A model generated the notes under the pieces. That model was not told the DNA's origin. It did not search any database and saw only the letters and a list, made by a program, of their open reading frames with translations. Below, in pieces: positions 15,621 to 26,397 of a DNA stretch of 64,000 bases. The number at the start of each line of letters is the position of its first letter. Positions within the stretch are counted from its first letter, which is position 1. The stretch is from Macrothele yani (taxonomy: Eukaryota; Arthropoda; Arachnida; Araneae; Macrothelidae), in the NCBI GenBank assembly GCA_039090855.1, contig CM077012.1, positions 143,812,541-143,876,540 of the forward strand. Direction: 5' to 3'. Position numbers and translations under genes: made by a program.

Positions 15621-15681
15621 GTGCGAAAGAGAACTCAAGCCACTTTGCTGATTATGGTGGAACAAGGTCTTATAGACAATG
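15621..15681 (+). CDS. PPP4R1: PPP4R1-like exon a (20 codons plus one base)
   Basis: Short internal exon bounded by a pyrimidine-rich acceptor (CCTGATTTCTTTTATAG) and a GGTAAAG donor. It reads VRKRTQATLLIMVEQGLIDN and leaves one base for the next codon. Joined to the exon at 49200 it gives 49 uninterrupted residues closely resembling the HEAT-repeat region of serine/threonine-protein phosphatase 4 regulatory subunit 1 (known proteins have a VRK...LL.LLEQ.LI..-DVE.KVCP pattern here). In animals this scaffold binds the PP4 catalytic subunit and directs it to substrates such as IKK and HDAC3. The exon starts in phase 0. Identification rests on remembered similarity, splice sites and phase agreement. 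Confidence 0.82.
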
Positions 15682-16050
15682 GTAAAGAAAATATTTTATG
15701 TAGTTTCATTGAGGTGTAATGCATTATTAGTGTTTTGTTTGGTATATGTAGATATAATTGCTACTGAAAAATGTAAAAATAAGGTATGAATATTTGGTAA
15801 CTGCTCTTTATACCAGGAATCTTACAACATGGGTTAGTCATATTGATTTTTATTGTGTACTGCATGTCATTTTTGTGCAGCGATCTTCAAGCATCACAGA
15901 GGTTTTTTAAATCCAGTAGGGCATTGCCAATCTTCCATCGTACACAACCACTTCAAACTTTGCTCTCCATGTATATCTAGTTTGTAATAAGGGTGGTGCA
16001 TCTTTTCCATTAATTTTTATTGTAGTGTTTCCTTAACTTTTCTGGCACTG

Positions 16051-16515
16051 GGGTAATTCTACATAGACACCCTGTGAGTGTTGCACCATAGTAAGATTTT
16101 TTTAATTTTTTTACCATATATACACATGGTAGTGAAATCTGAATTTGGAAAATATTTTGCCCAATAATGGCTGAGATACAGACATATGAAAATGGTCATT
16201 TTGGCCAAATGGTGGCTATCTTGAATACTGCACCAATGTCAATAAATGTAATAACTCCACTACTAATGGTTCAAATTCAATAATTCTGGTACCAATTTGA
16301 AGCTATTTACACTGGGAGTGTATATGTCATATCAAAACAATAGTAAATTTACAATATAATATGTTTATTACATGAAAAGTGCAAAACTCACCTTCAGATT
16401 AATAGTTAACTGTAATGGGCCGTAAACAAAATGGCGCATATTTTTTTCTGAAACTTGTTAGAAATACTAACTAATATGTGTGCTTGAAGTAGAAAAAAAA
16501 ATTGAGGATGGTAGT
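16051..16515 (+). repeat. Left long terminal inverted repeat of the outer element
   Basis: Inverted match to 38880-39348 (for example TTGCACCATAGTA near 16081, CCAAATTCAGAT in reverse near 16139, AGTAAATTTACA near 16341, TGGGCCGTAAACAAAATGGC versus a slightly diverged partner). Confidence 0.88.
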
Positions 16516-16727
16516 ATTTCCTTATACAGGCATAATGGCATTTAAACATATGCACATCTATTTAAAGTTTGACAAGCAATATTTCAATCATTTTCACAAA
16601 CACATTTTGATAAAACACATAATGAACAAAAAAGGTAACTATTAATATTTGTAATAGTCAAAGCTGAAGCCAATCGATTTAATCTATCTGGAAGTTTTTG
16701 AATAATAGTTCAATAGAGTGATTTTTA

Positions 16728-18050
16728 TCACGTGCAATGTGATAAGTTCTTCCTGTAGTAGTGGAAGAAGACAAAATTTTCATTATGTGTTCGTATGGAA
16801 TCCAACTTACATCTAAAGGTTTTGGCTATATATATATGATGCAATTGGGCCATGAGGATGCATAAACATAATTTTCTAGTAATCGTTTTCCTCGCAGCAT
16901 TCCAAAATCTTTCCAATCCACCAATTAATTCCTATGCACATGCAACATATTGTTCACTGTGAAGTGTAAGTGGTCTGATGGTTTCTTCGAATCCCATATT
17001 AGCAATGAATGTTGTTGAGGAACCTGATACCCTGGAAAACAGTAATTGGCTTTTGTTTATAGGTACAAAGCTGTGATTGGACTTTGTCCCTGTGGTCGTA
17101 TCTGCCATGCCATACCTCTCTGCTAATTGACAGTCAGAAAGTTCAGCTTCAGATTTTGCTACAAAAAAAAGTTGATTCCTATAATAGTTTCTTTTGCAAA
17201 TTTATACAAATCAAATGCATTCAATATTGAATCTTTATATGGACGCTGAAGGCATGCTTTGGTGGCCATATGCTTTATGGTGCCACCTATACCATCACAA
17301 GCTCCTTTGCCATGGCAAGAGGCAAAAAAATGCCACTCAGCCATCGCATCAGGGCCTTCATAATGACAGAGTTTGACAAAGTTTTAATAATTTTTATACT
17401 GGGCTGGCGATCCATTACTGAAATACTTAATGTATTTAATTTGTGGCACTTGCATAGTTAAATGCTTAACAATTACCTTTTGGAAAGTCCAAAATGTTGT
17501 AGTGTCATGAATCAAATGGTCACTTATTATGCACATAGTAATATATTTCACAGTATCACTAATAGTGTCCTTTACATAGGCTAGAAAGGGATGAACTGTC
17601 TCCTGTTCCTTTTTTGAGTGAAAACTTTGGTTAGCATCTTGTATGATGCAGGTATGGTTTTCAGAAAAATCAGCCACAATAATAGCAGTACCTTCACTCA
17701 ATTCATCCTTTGTTTTTTTTTAAATACTGACTTTTTAAGCTTTTGTAAAAAAGTGAAGTGCACATAAAGCAGATAGTTTCGTAACTAAATTGTCATCAAA
17801 TGATGTAGTAACTGTTTTTAATTCTGCACCATCAGTTTTCACTCAGTGTTAGTTAGTATTTTCATTGATCATTTCTAATTCATTGGAGAGCATTAGTTCT
17901 TTAACAGTTTCTGGAGATGGACAATTGGCACATCTGTTCACCATTCACTTTTCCGATTCAGTGCAACAAACTAGCTTTTTTAACAATGATATAATGTAGT
18001 CACTGATATGGATAGCATAAATCATCAGTTTAATGTTCTGATGGTATATA
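16728..18050 (-). pseudogene. C-terminal half of the outer element's transposase-like protein, broken
   Basis: Reverse-strand relic of an arthropod repeat-encoded protein family that I recognise by motif but cannot place in a named superfamily. Going from N to C: CCTESEKWMVNRCANC (near 17950), EGTAIIVADFSENHTCI (17701 downward), YFSNGSPAQYKNY (near 17390), EWHFFASCHGKGACDGIGG (near 17320), then a tail with NWWIGK and KIMFMHPHGP (near 16900-16850). Stops and frameshifts occur between these blocks. The His/Cys/Asp/Gly-rich EWHFF block is the most conserved part and could be catalytic, but this is inference. Upstream parts lie at 20946-21925 and 37970-38300. Confidence 0.75.
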
Positions 18051-18654
18051 CAGAGATGCCAACAACTACAAAATCTCCGTAGTTCCTATGGAAAAAGCTC
18101 TTGTGCTACGGAATACGGAAAACCGTGATTTTTCTACGGAAAATTAATGGAAGTTATTAATTTTTATTTTGCTTGTTCCCCTACGCAACGGCGGCCACTT
18201 GACGATCCGTCATGCTTGCGATGCTGCCTGCACTTCCAGTTCTGCCTCTCAAAGCTGCTCAGATCTTAACACGAGCGCCCGGCACTGTACTCAACGAGTG
18301 TGGCCTTGCGCTGAGTCATTCTTGGTGAAAACCCTCCCTCCTTAGCATGCAACAATATGGGGACGTTGAGCGTAAGCTCGCTTTGGTGGTGGACGTGGGC
18401 GGGGTTCAGCCTGAAACTCTTTCGCAGTGCAGCAGCAACCTGTTGAAAATCGCTTGGTGCAGAACGTGAGTGTCATTGCCTGGCATCGGAGTTTTTTTTT
18501 AAATCTTGTGTCGACCATTTATCTCGCTAATTAATATTTTTAAGTTTTTTTCTTGCGTTGCAGAAAAGTAGGCTTGGAATTTCGTTGCAGAGTTCGCCAA
18601 AATGCATAATTATGCGTCTAGTATGCATCAGGAATTTTTCGCAACTCGTAGAAA

Positions 18655-18790
18655 TACACGTCGTTAAGCGCGTAAAGTACGCATCAACACGTATAAATAC
18701 GCATCGAGAAACGCGTAAAATACACATCGAGACACGCATAAAACTATGCATCGAAGAATTTTACCAACGCGTAAAAATACGCATCGGGAC
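18655..18790. repeat. Internal ~23-bp tandem repeats in hAT copy 1
   Basis: Five imperfect units of the form CGCGTAAAATACGCATCGAG. A related, inverted array is in copy 2 at about 28205-28390. Confidence 0.8.
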
Positions 18791-19879
18791 AGCATTTCGC
18801 CTTTCAAAAACTGAAGTGAACGGAATAAAGATTTCTTCCATAATCGTAATTTTGTTTTCCTGCGATTTTGCCTCTGTCCAGTATTGTTCTTATACATAAT
18901 TTTATTCCATAAATCTTTGTATTTCACTTTGAAAATGGAGGGAAATTTCCGAAACCGGAAATTATACAGCGAAAAAATTCCTGTGTAATCTTCGGCTTCG
19001 AGGAATTTCTGCTTTTTCGTCGTACTTTGGGTTATCCTCGAGATCGATGCATAATTGAACAGAAATTTTGGGGCAATTGGTAGTGCTGAAGGATGCTTTC
19101 CGCCTGAAACTTTTGAAAACGGAAATTTCGTCTTTCAAAACTTTCGGAAACAGTGAAGATTTCTCCCGTAATCGTAATTTTATTTTTCACGCGATGAAAT
19201 ATGTCTATTTCACCTTGAATATGGAAGGGAAATGTCCGAAAACGGAAATCGGACGTAGCAAAGGTTTCTCCCGTAACTGTAATCCCCCCCCCCCCCCACA
19301 CACACCCAACGATGTTCCGAACGTGTCTCCTGTGTTCTTACATATTCCCCCAAAAAAGGTTTGAAATTCAGCTTGATAAAGGGGAGAGTCCGAAAACGAA
19401 AGTGATGAAGCTGAAAAATTTGTAAGAATTGATGCACACTATTCAAAAGCATTCATATTTATTCTCCAAGTTACACTACCTTTCATCTAAAATATTGAAA
19501 GCTATCATGCATTCATGGTCCTCAAACTGAAAGTTCTTTCAGCATGATGGATAAAATTGTCATGGCATCCAAGGGGTTTGTGAAGCCTACTGTCCTAGCT
19601 GATGGTGATGTTGAACTTAATTTTTCAAATAACAGTTTTTCAAAAAAAAAAAAAAATCAAAGGGCACAACTGGTAATTGGAGTAAAAACAAAAATGTATT
19701 AAGTGAAATCATTTTAAACTAAAATGAACTTTTTAAGTTCTATACATCTGTCGGAACTTTTTACATTGAAGAATGTTTTTATATTCAAAAAAAGATACTG
19801 ATCTATGATGAATTCTTAAAACATGCAGAAGTAGCAGATCCTTCACTTAGAGCCAGAACGTCGTTTACTTCTGTATTAT

Positions 19880-20601
19880 ATATAGTCAAGCGCTTTCCAT
19901 TTATAATAACTGAAAATGAACTTGAAATACTGGAAGTGGAATTCCTTGTTATCAAGCTGACAAATTAGAGACCACAGCAGTAACAGATAGAATAGATGTC
20001 ACTTGGTCAGAAATGTCAAAATTAAGAGGCTGTAATGGAGCGGTTAAGTATACTATTCTCTCGAAAGTAATGTTTGCAATACTTGTAGTTCCACACTCGA
20101 ATGCTGTGAGTGAGAGAGATTTTAGTTTAGGGCGAAAAAATCAAGCCCGTTTCCAATTTAATTTAGGTTTAGAAACTGTAGAAGCACTTCTTATTGCAAA
20201 AATGAATATGTTCTCCTCTGAACTATATATGTTCTCATATATGACTATATATGTTCTCATATATAGTCAAGCGCTTTCCATTTATAATAACTGAAAATGA
20301 ACTTGAAATACTGGAAGTGGAATTCCTTGTTATCAAGCTGACAAATTAGAGACCACAGCAGTAACAGATAGAATAGATGTCACTTGGTCAGAAATCTCAA
20401 AATTAAGAGGCTGTAATGGAGCGGTTAAGTATACTATTCTCTCGAAAGTAATGTTTGCAATACTTGTAGTTCCACACTCGAATGCTGTGAGTGAGAGAGA
20501 TTTTAGTTTAGGGCGAAAAAATCAAGCCCGTTTCCAATTTAATTTAGGTTTAGAAACTGTAGAAGCACTTCTTATTGCAAAAATGAATATGTTCTCCTCT
20601 G
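19880..20601 (+). repeat. Tandem duplication (period 381 bp) inside hAT copy 1
   Basis: 341 bp at 19880-20220 recur at 20261-20601 with one visible base change (ATGTCAAAATT versus ATCTCAAAATT). A 40-bp AT-rich spacer built of TATATATGTTCTCATATAT repeats lies between them. Confidence 0.95.
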
Positions 20602-20750
20602 GGAAAGTGTGTTATGAAAAAATATTTTCCACTGAGAAAACTCAAATCTGCAAAACAATGTACAGTCAAATCACTAAAGAAAGCTGTTTAATCAATTTTT
20701 TGTTGTGTAAAAAAATGTATCAGTCATGGAGTATATTATTTTCCATCTGA
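20013..20750 (+). pseudogene. hAT transposase C-terminus (dimerisation domain), duplicated
   Basis: Two tandem copies of the C-terminal hAT dimerisation region, at 20013-20220 and 20451-20600. The motif VPHSNAVSERDFSLGRKN corresponds to the family's IPHSNADCER.FS..RKN, and ETVEALLIAKMNMFSS completes the domain. The preceding helix (TDRIDVTWSEMSKLRG) is in another frame. The N-terminal zinc finger and catalytic Asp regions are not readable. The frame continues to 20750 beyond the domain. Nonfunctional. Confidence 0.9.
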
Positions 20751-20945
20751 AAAATTTGGAATATTTTGATACAGATTTTCATGTATATAAATGAATAAGT
20801 AAGTAAAAAAATGCTAATTAAATTAAATGAGTTGTTTTCCTCGGTTAAAATTATTCTTTTTTGTATGACTACTGAAAAATGGCCAAAACTACTGAAAATT
20901 TGTAGGAGTACTACTGAAAATATCTGAAACAGGTTGGCATCTCTG

Positions 20946-21925
20946 TATATCCAAACACATACTGAATGAATATCTTTGCTGCCAACAGTCACATTCTCTT
21001 GAACATAGTGAGCAAACTTTAGACAGTCCAATTTTTTATTCATTATGTTGTTCTTTAAATGCAACATATAATTCTTTTAAATCATACAAAATCATTTTTT
21101 TGTTTTAATACTCATCCATTTTCACTTGGAAATAATATGCAATGTTTTTTTCCGTGGCACATACAACAGTTATCAACAGAACTAGTAACCTTTTCTATAG
21201 TATCAGAACTTAATTTAAACACTTCCTTCCACTAGGCATTGATAACATCCCTTCCGCTTCTTTTAATTTTCTTGCTTTTTTACTAAATGCTCTGTATTAT
21301 TAAAATAAGTCTTTGTTTGCTGGATTGCCAATGAATCTGGAACTAATGTCAGAATTTGAACCTTTTCTTTAAATGATGCATTTATAAACATATTCAATAA
21401 TTTTTCCATCATACATATGCAGTCTGGACAAGTCATGTCTTTTGAATTGTGTGGCTTACTAATACTTTCAACACCTAATACTGCAGCTGCTTTAGTAGCA
21501 ACACAGTTACTGTATTTCTTAACTTTAATGTGCATGTAACCAAGTTTTATCTTAAAGATAAATCTGCTGACCTTTATTGGCGATAAATCCAACACTTCAC
21601 AGTTTTTATTCAATTGTTCCATCACTACTGTGGCTTTACTATATTATTGATCACTGGTGACTTCCATGTCAGCAGTAGGCATCTCTGACTTACTAACTGA
21701 AGAATGCAATTAAGAATAACAAGAAATGCACAGTTTTTTCCCCTGGAATGAGTACTTCCAGATTTGTCATGGACAAGTTCAGCAAAATTGGTTTCAGTGA
21801 TTTTGCTCTGATTTTGCTGTTATGTTTATTAATTGGATCACAACAACCTCTCTGCCTTAAACTGTGCCATTTTAGATATTCATCCTTGTGAACCTTGCAG
21901 ATACTTCCATCCACATAAACATTTC
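20946..21925 (-). pseudogene. N-proximal part of the outer element's transposase-like protein
   Basis: Reverse-strand relic. The segment 21693-21914 reads CKVHKDEYLKWHSLRQRGCCDP and continues to VLIPGEKTV, a Cys/His-rich pattern seen in the same arthropod family (stretch broken here into short motifs: CKVHKDEY, KWHSLRQRGCCDP). The segment 21263-21625 has PHNSKDMTCPDC and KVQILTLVPDSLA. The segment 20720-21067 ends DIHSVCVWI at the hAT insertion and resumes at 18050. The extreme N-terminal part lies across the 16-kb hAT at 37970-38300. Confidence 0.75.
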
Positions 21926-22559
21926 TATCTGCAGGGCTGCCAGTGGTGACTAAATATGCGACTACTGCTACAATTTTTGATGACAGGCGAGTATGGCTAC
22001 TATTTCTTACAAAAAACAGCCAAAAGCAACTATTTTTAGAAAAACTTGAACAATTTTAATTGTAAGGCTACTATTTAAAAAAAAAAAACGTAATTTGTGC
22101 TGCGTATATTGATGTGCTTATATATCATTAGTTGTAATATTGATACACGTGAATATCAACTTTGATATAGATATGTATGTGCCAAATCCATAGTTCATAC
22201 ACATCCTGGAATTCCATTTTGTCCTGGAAATGTCCTAAAATTCTGTTACATGTCCAGGAATTTTATCCGTTCCTGCCTTTTTGTCCCTGCACGTTGTTTT
22301 GTAGTTGAGGATTCTTCTACTGACATAGATGTACTACTGCCAAAGTCTCCTCCCTACCCCCTGCAAAATGTGTGTGTGTGTGTGGGGGGGCGCTATTGGT
22401 TTTTCTTGTTTAGAAGGACTAAAGCTGCGTTATTAGCATCTTTTGTGTCGTGCTTATGTTGTCACTTTGTCCCGCCGGCAAGACAATATCTCTGTAATCA
22501 TTAGTTCGATTTGTAAAATTCATTTTATATTGGGAAGCTTAAAATGTGAGAATGGTGAT

Positions 22560-23850
22560 CCGCCCCCCCTCATGCACTTCACTGCTAGAGGGTGCAAATG
22601 GAAATCGTATAGACTTTAAAATGCATTTCATTTCATATATTTGCTTCTAAATATCCAATTGAAAAAAATTCTATTTCCTTTCAATGACATTTATAGTGAA
22701 GATTATTTTAGTTACAGTCCCTTTTTCAAGTAATGCATAAATTTTCCACTAGGGGCGTAAAGGTAAATCACGATTTTTCCCAATATCTCCTCTTATAAAA
22801 TTCTAATTTGAAAAATTCTTCCTGAGTCGGATACAGCTCTTGAGTTTCAAATGTTTTGCATACAAATTCTAATTTCTGGTAAAGAATGGTTTGGCCACCA
22901 GGGGGCATAAATGTTTATTTTTGCTTCTGATGTATTTGCAACAAAATCTGAGCTGGAAACTCAATTGAAAAAATCTTCCGTGAACCAATACCACTCAACT
23001 GGGATAGCTTTTTGAGTATACTTCCTGCTTAAAATAGTGCACAATTTTTTCACCAGGGGCGTACACGCATATCTTATTTTTGTTCGTATCTCTGTTTCTA
23101 GGAGTCCGATTTGAAAAAATTCTTTCTTTGTTCAACATTTTCAGTGCGAAGTGTTTCTCATAAAATTTCAAATATTTTTTAACACAGTGTGCCACTAGAG
23201 GGCGTCAGCTCCCATTTCCGTTTACAGCAATATTTGAGGACTAAAAACCCGACTGAAAAACGTTCTTTTCGATCCGATACCTTACTGAAAACTCCTTATT
23301 TGTATTTTCTTCTCAAAATAATGCACAATTTCGTCGCTAGGGGTGCATATATTTAATCTTTTTCTTAATATCTGTACTTCTAAATGTGCAATTTAAAAAA
23401 AATTCTTTTAACACCAGATACCATTTACCTTATGGAACACTTTAGGTTTGTGTTTGAGGAGGTTTGTGGTTCACAATTCTGCCGCTAGGTGGTGTTTGTG
23501 TACTTCTGTTTGCAGGCTATCTCTGCATGTAAAAAACCCTATTCAGAAATTTCTTTTTTTACTGTATGCCGTTCGCTATAATAAAGATAGAGTAAATAAG
23601 ATTTTTGCTACAATAAGAAGATCGTCTTCAAATAATGTACAACTTTTCCCCTAGGGGTTGTAAAGGTCAAAAAGTTTTTCTTGCTATCTCTGCTTCCCGT
23701 AGACATATTTGAAAAGTTATTTTTCCTTAGCATAGCTTTTGCTATGAAGAATGCTTTTCTCCTGTTTCCATTATGCAAAATTCTTCCACTGAGACGCATA
23801 GTTATGTCATGTATGTTTCCTTCTATATCTCTCCTTTTAACTGATCAATT
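22560..23850 (+). repeat. Tandem array, nine diverged ~150-bp units with a CTCF-like core
   Basis: A G-rich core recurs in the same orientation at 22582, 22746, 22895, 23050, 23192, 23334, 23482, 23648 and 23786 (spacings 138-166 bp). Examples are CCACTAGGGGCGTA, CCACCAGGGGGCAT, CCACTAGAGGGCGT and CCGCTAGGTGGTGT. Each core is followed by a T-rich segment with ATATCTC, then AATTTGAAAAAATTCTT, then AAAATAATGCACAATTT before the next core. So whole units repeat, not just the core. The cores resemble the CTCF consensus CCASYAGRKGGCRS. Confidence 0.85.
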
Positions 23851-25444
23851 TAAAAATCTTTGTCTCTAATGCCTTCCTTCTACTATGGGAAACGTTTTTT
23901 GCGCCATTTGCAAGTAATTTTCGTAAGCTGATTTTGTGTGTGTGTGTGTGTGTGTAGGGGGGGGATTTTTACCTTTACTGAAATTTTGTAATGATTACTT
24001 TATATAAAAATTTGCCATAAAATCAGATTGCTTTCTAATATCAGAAATTTAAATCTAGTTGTTTCTTAGTATTTTCTGAGCTTCTATAATTAGTTTTTTA
24101 ATCATGACCAGTTAAATTGCCATGATCACTAATGAATATAATTGCACACAGCCCTTGGGCATAAGGTTTTCCCGTTATTTTATTTCATTTCACGTTGGAA
24201 ATTTTTTGTGCATACTTTGTTTGCTGGCGAGTAAGAATTAAAAACATAGCTACAGCATCGATATTATGTTGAAAATTCCTTCCATAAATAAAATGTAACA
24301 CAAATACTTGCTACCATAGTTATGCGTTTATGAAATAACAATCCCTTTGGTCCTTTGAAAAAGTTCTAGATATTTCACCTTTCCTTACCCTTAAATTTCC
24401 AATGTGAGCATTATTTCAAAATAATTAAGTACAAATAGTATTTTATGTATTGATTGTGTGGTATATGAAAGCATTTCAAAAGAAATGCCACATACCTATG
24501 TATTTTTGAGTTATGTTTTTTTTTTTTTAATTCTGTAATTTGCTTCAATAATTGAACTAAAGCCAAAGTAGAAAAATAAAGTTTTCTCAAAATCAGTGTA
24601 GTATACTGTACATAAAAGTTTAGTAGATATTAAACCTGGTCACATTTTCAGTGATAGTTCTGGTATTTCAGTATTTATCTGTGATTCTGATTAGCTGCAG
24701 CAGACATCATTTTTAACATTCTGCATTAAGTTTGCCCAAGCGTGTAGGAAATTGTTTGTTTTAGGTTACAAATGAAACTACATAGTTTCACTATATTTTA
24801 AGTAAGAGCATTTGGATTGTATGTCCTGGAAAAGTCCTGTAATTTTGTGATTGAAAAAGCATATGAACCATGCGAATCGTTATCGATATGTCTTGCTCAA
24901 TTTATTGCTTACTGCATTATTGCAAATACGATGTAGGAAAGTCAGTGGCAATTATAGACTCGACCCATATGTGATTAAAGGTACGCCCTACTCAAATCAA
25001 GGTATTCCGTCGAAAAAGTTTGCTGTTTTTCTGTTTGGAATACGGCAGTGCCAGGAGCGAGCACGTATCTTGCTTTCGCCATATTAAAGACTGTTGTTTT
25101 CTGTGCTTACAGAAGTTTTTTTTGCAGTTAGATGTATCAATTTCAAGTCAAAAATTTTGTACCTAGAATTTCATGAATGATACATGATTGTTTTTACAGG
25201 TTTATTTTCCGAATGACACGGAAAATGCATATTTTCGCCAACAGACATTTAAACTCACTTTACATTATCTACAAACTGTTTAATATAAATTAGGAATTGT
25301 TCATAACGGAAAAATTAAGTGGTAATCGAAAAAACACCTGGTGAGACATTTCTGCGTATCTGTTAAAAGTAACGAGACAATACTTTTTGTCATTTGAGTA
25401 GGTCGTTCCTCTAGTCACGTGGATCTAGGTATAGATGTACTTGT
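23851..25444. other. Interior of the 16-kb hAT, no gene recognised
   Basis: AT-rich, with a (TG)n run near 23936-23955. TGTCCTGGAA-type phrases occur at 22220-22250 and 24822. Upstream transposase exons were not identified. Confidence 0.5.
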
Positions 25445-25992
25445 ATGTATAAGAATTTATTCCAAACAGCGAAATTAGGATTGATCATTTTTGGAGAGAC
25501 ATTGTATCAAAAGACGTTTGGAGACTGGAAATATCCATCTTTGGCTAAAGTTGTGAAAGCATGCCGTGCTTTATCACATGGCAACTTCGATGTAGAGAGA
25601 GGCTCTTCTGTGTCACAAAGAGTTCTTTCAGATGAGAAGGCATCTATGTCTGAGAAGATGTTGAATGAGAGACTAACAGTTCGAGATGCACTAAAAATGT
25701 ATAACAACCAAGTTGCAAAGGTGCTAATAACCAAAGAACTAATAAATAAGCATTATAGCAACCATTTGGAAGAAGAGCAGAGATTAAAGGAGCAGCTACT
25801 AAAAGCAAGGAAAGAAAGTGCTGAGAGATTGAAACAAGAATTGCTAAATAAAGGATTTGAAGAGCAGAAAGTAAACTATCAAAAACATAAAAAAAGAAAA
25901 CAAGATAAAAATTCTTGTTCAAGAAAAAAAAAACAAGTACAAGAATCGTCAAACTCTGTGCTTAAAGAAGCCAGTGATAGACTAAAGCAAGC

Positions 25993-26024
<32 letters not shown>

Positions 26025-26117
26025 CCTGCAATGAGCTGCACATGGATTCTAGAAGGATCAGACAAACTCCGACAAGAGGAAAGACAACATGAACTTGAAG
26101 CATTAAAAACATGTTAA
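25445..26117 (+). pseudogene. hAT transposase C-terminus of the 16-kb element
   Basis: The block TFGDWKYPSLAKVVKACRAL followed by SHGNFDVERGSSV matches the hAT dimerisation region (family pattern YP.L..VVK..L.LSHGNADVERGFS). A charged coiled-coil tail rich in Lys/Glu follows (HLEEEQRLKEQLLKARKES). An A-run plus (TA)n at 25995-26023 shifts the frame; the true tail WILEGSDKLRQEERQHELEA is legible in the other frame to a stop at 26115-26117. Homology begins near 25515; codons before that are uncertain. This transposase is of a different hAT lineage from the one at 20013-20750. Confidence 0.87.
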
Positions 26118-26397
26118 GCCTACCCTTATATGCACTGATGGAAGTGGTATAAATTCACACTCAATTTTTTGAAATAATCTACTGCATATAACTCTTCCAA
26201 ATTGCTACCATGGTATAAGAATAATGTAAAGTTTAAAGAGGACCCCCCCCAAATGCTAAATGATAAACAGTTTAATTGTGCATATTGGAGGGGAGGGAGT
26301 CATATAAAAGTTTTTGATGTTTCGCGACAATAATTTTCGGAAGAGTTATAATCATTTAAAAAAACTTGAGCTTTGGTTTTATTGTCATCAGTGGATG

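Larger units (their letters stand above)
18051..20945 (+). mobile_element. hAT element, copy 1 (6-bp target duplication)
   Basis: Ends CAGAGATGCCAAC and its complement GTTGGCATCTCTG. Flanks TATATA and TATATC suggest a 6-bp duplication with one change. It splits the outer element's protein between VCVWI and YHQNIKL. An inverted relative with the same ends is at 26398-28948 and a fragment at 33757-34735. It contains ACGG-rich subterminal sequence, a ~23-bp internal repeat array and a transposase C-terminus. It carries a 381-bp tandem duplication absent from the second copy. Confidence 0.9.

Noticed and set aside
15621..15681. Exon as part of an adjacent mobile element
   Set aside because: No repeat match in the window, strong splice signals, and phase and motif agreement with the exon at 49200 favour a host gene.
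22560..23850. CRISPR-like regular array
   Set aside because: The repeated unit is ~150 bp, diverged throughout, without identical short repeats and unique spacers, and the window is eukaryotic.
25879..26112. Reverse-strand hydrophobic frame resembling a membrane protein
   Set aside because: Antisense shadow of the Lys-rich hAT coiled-coil tail and the (TA)n run.
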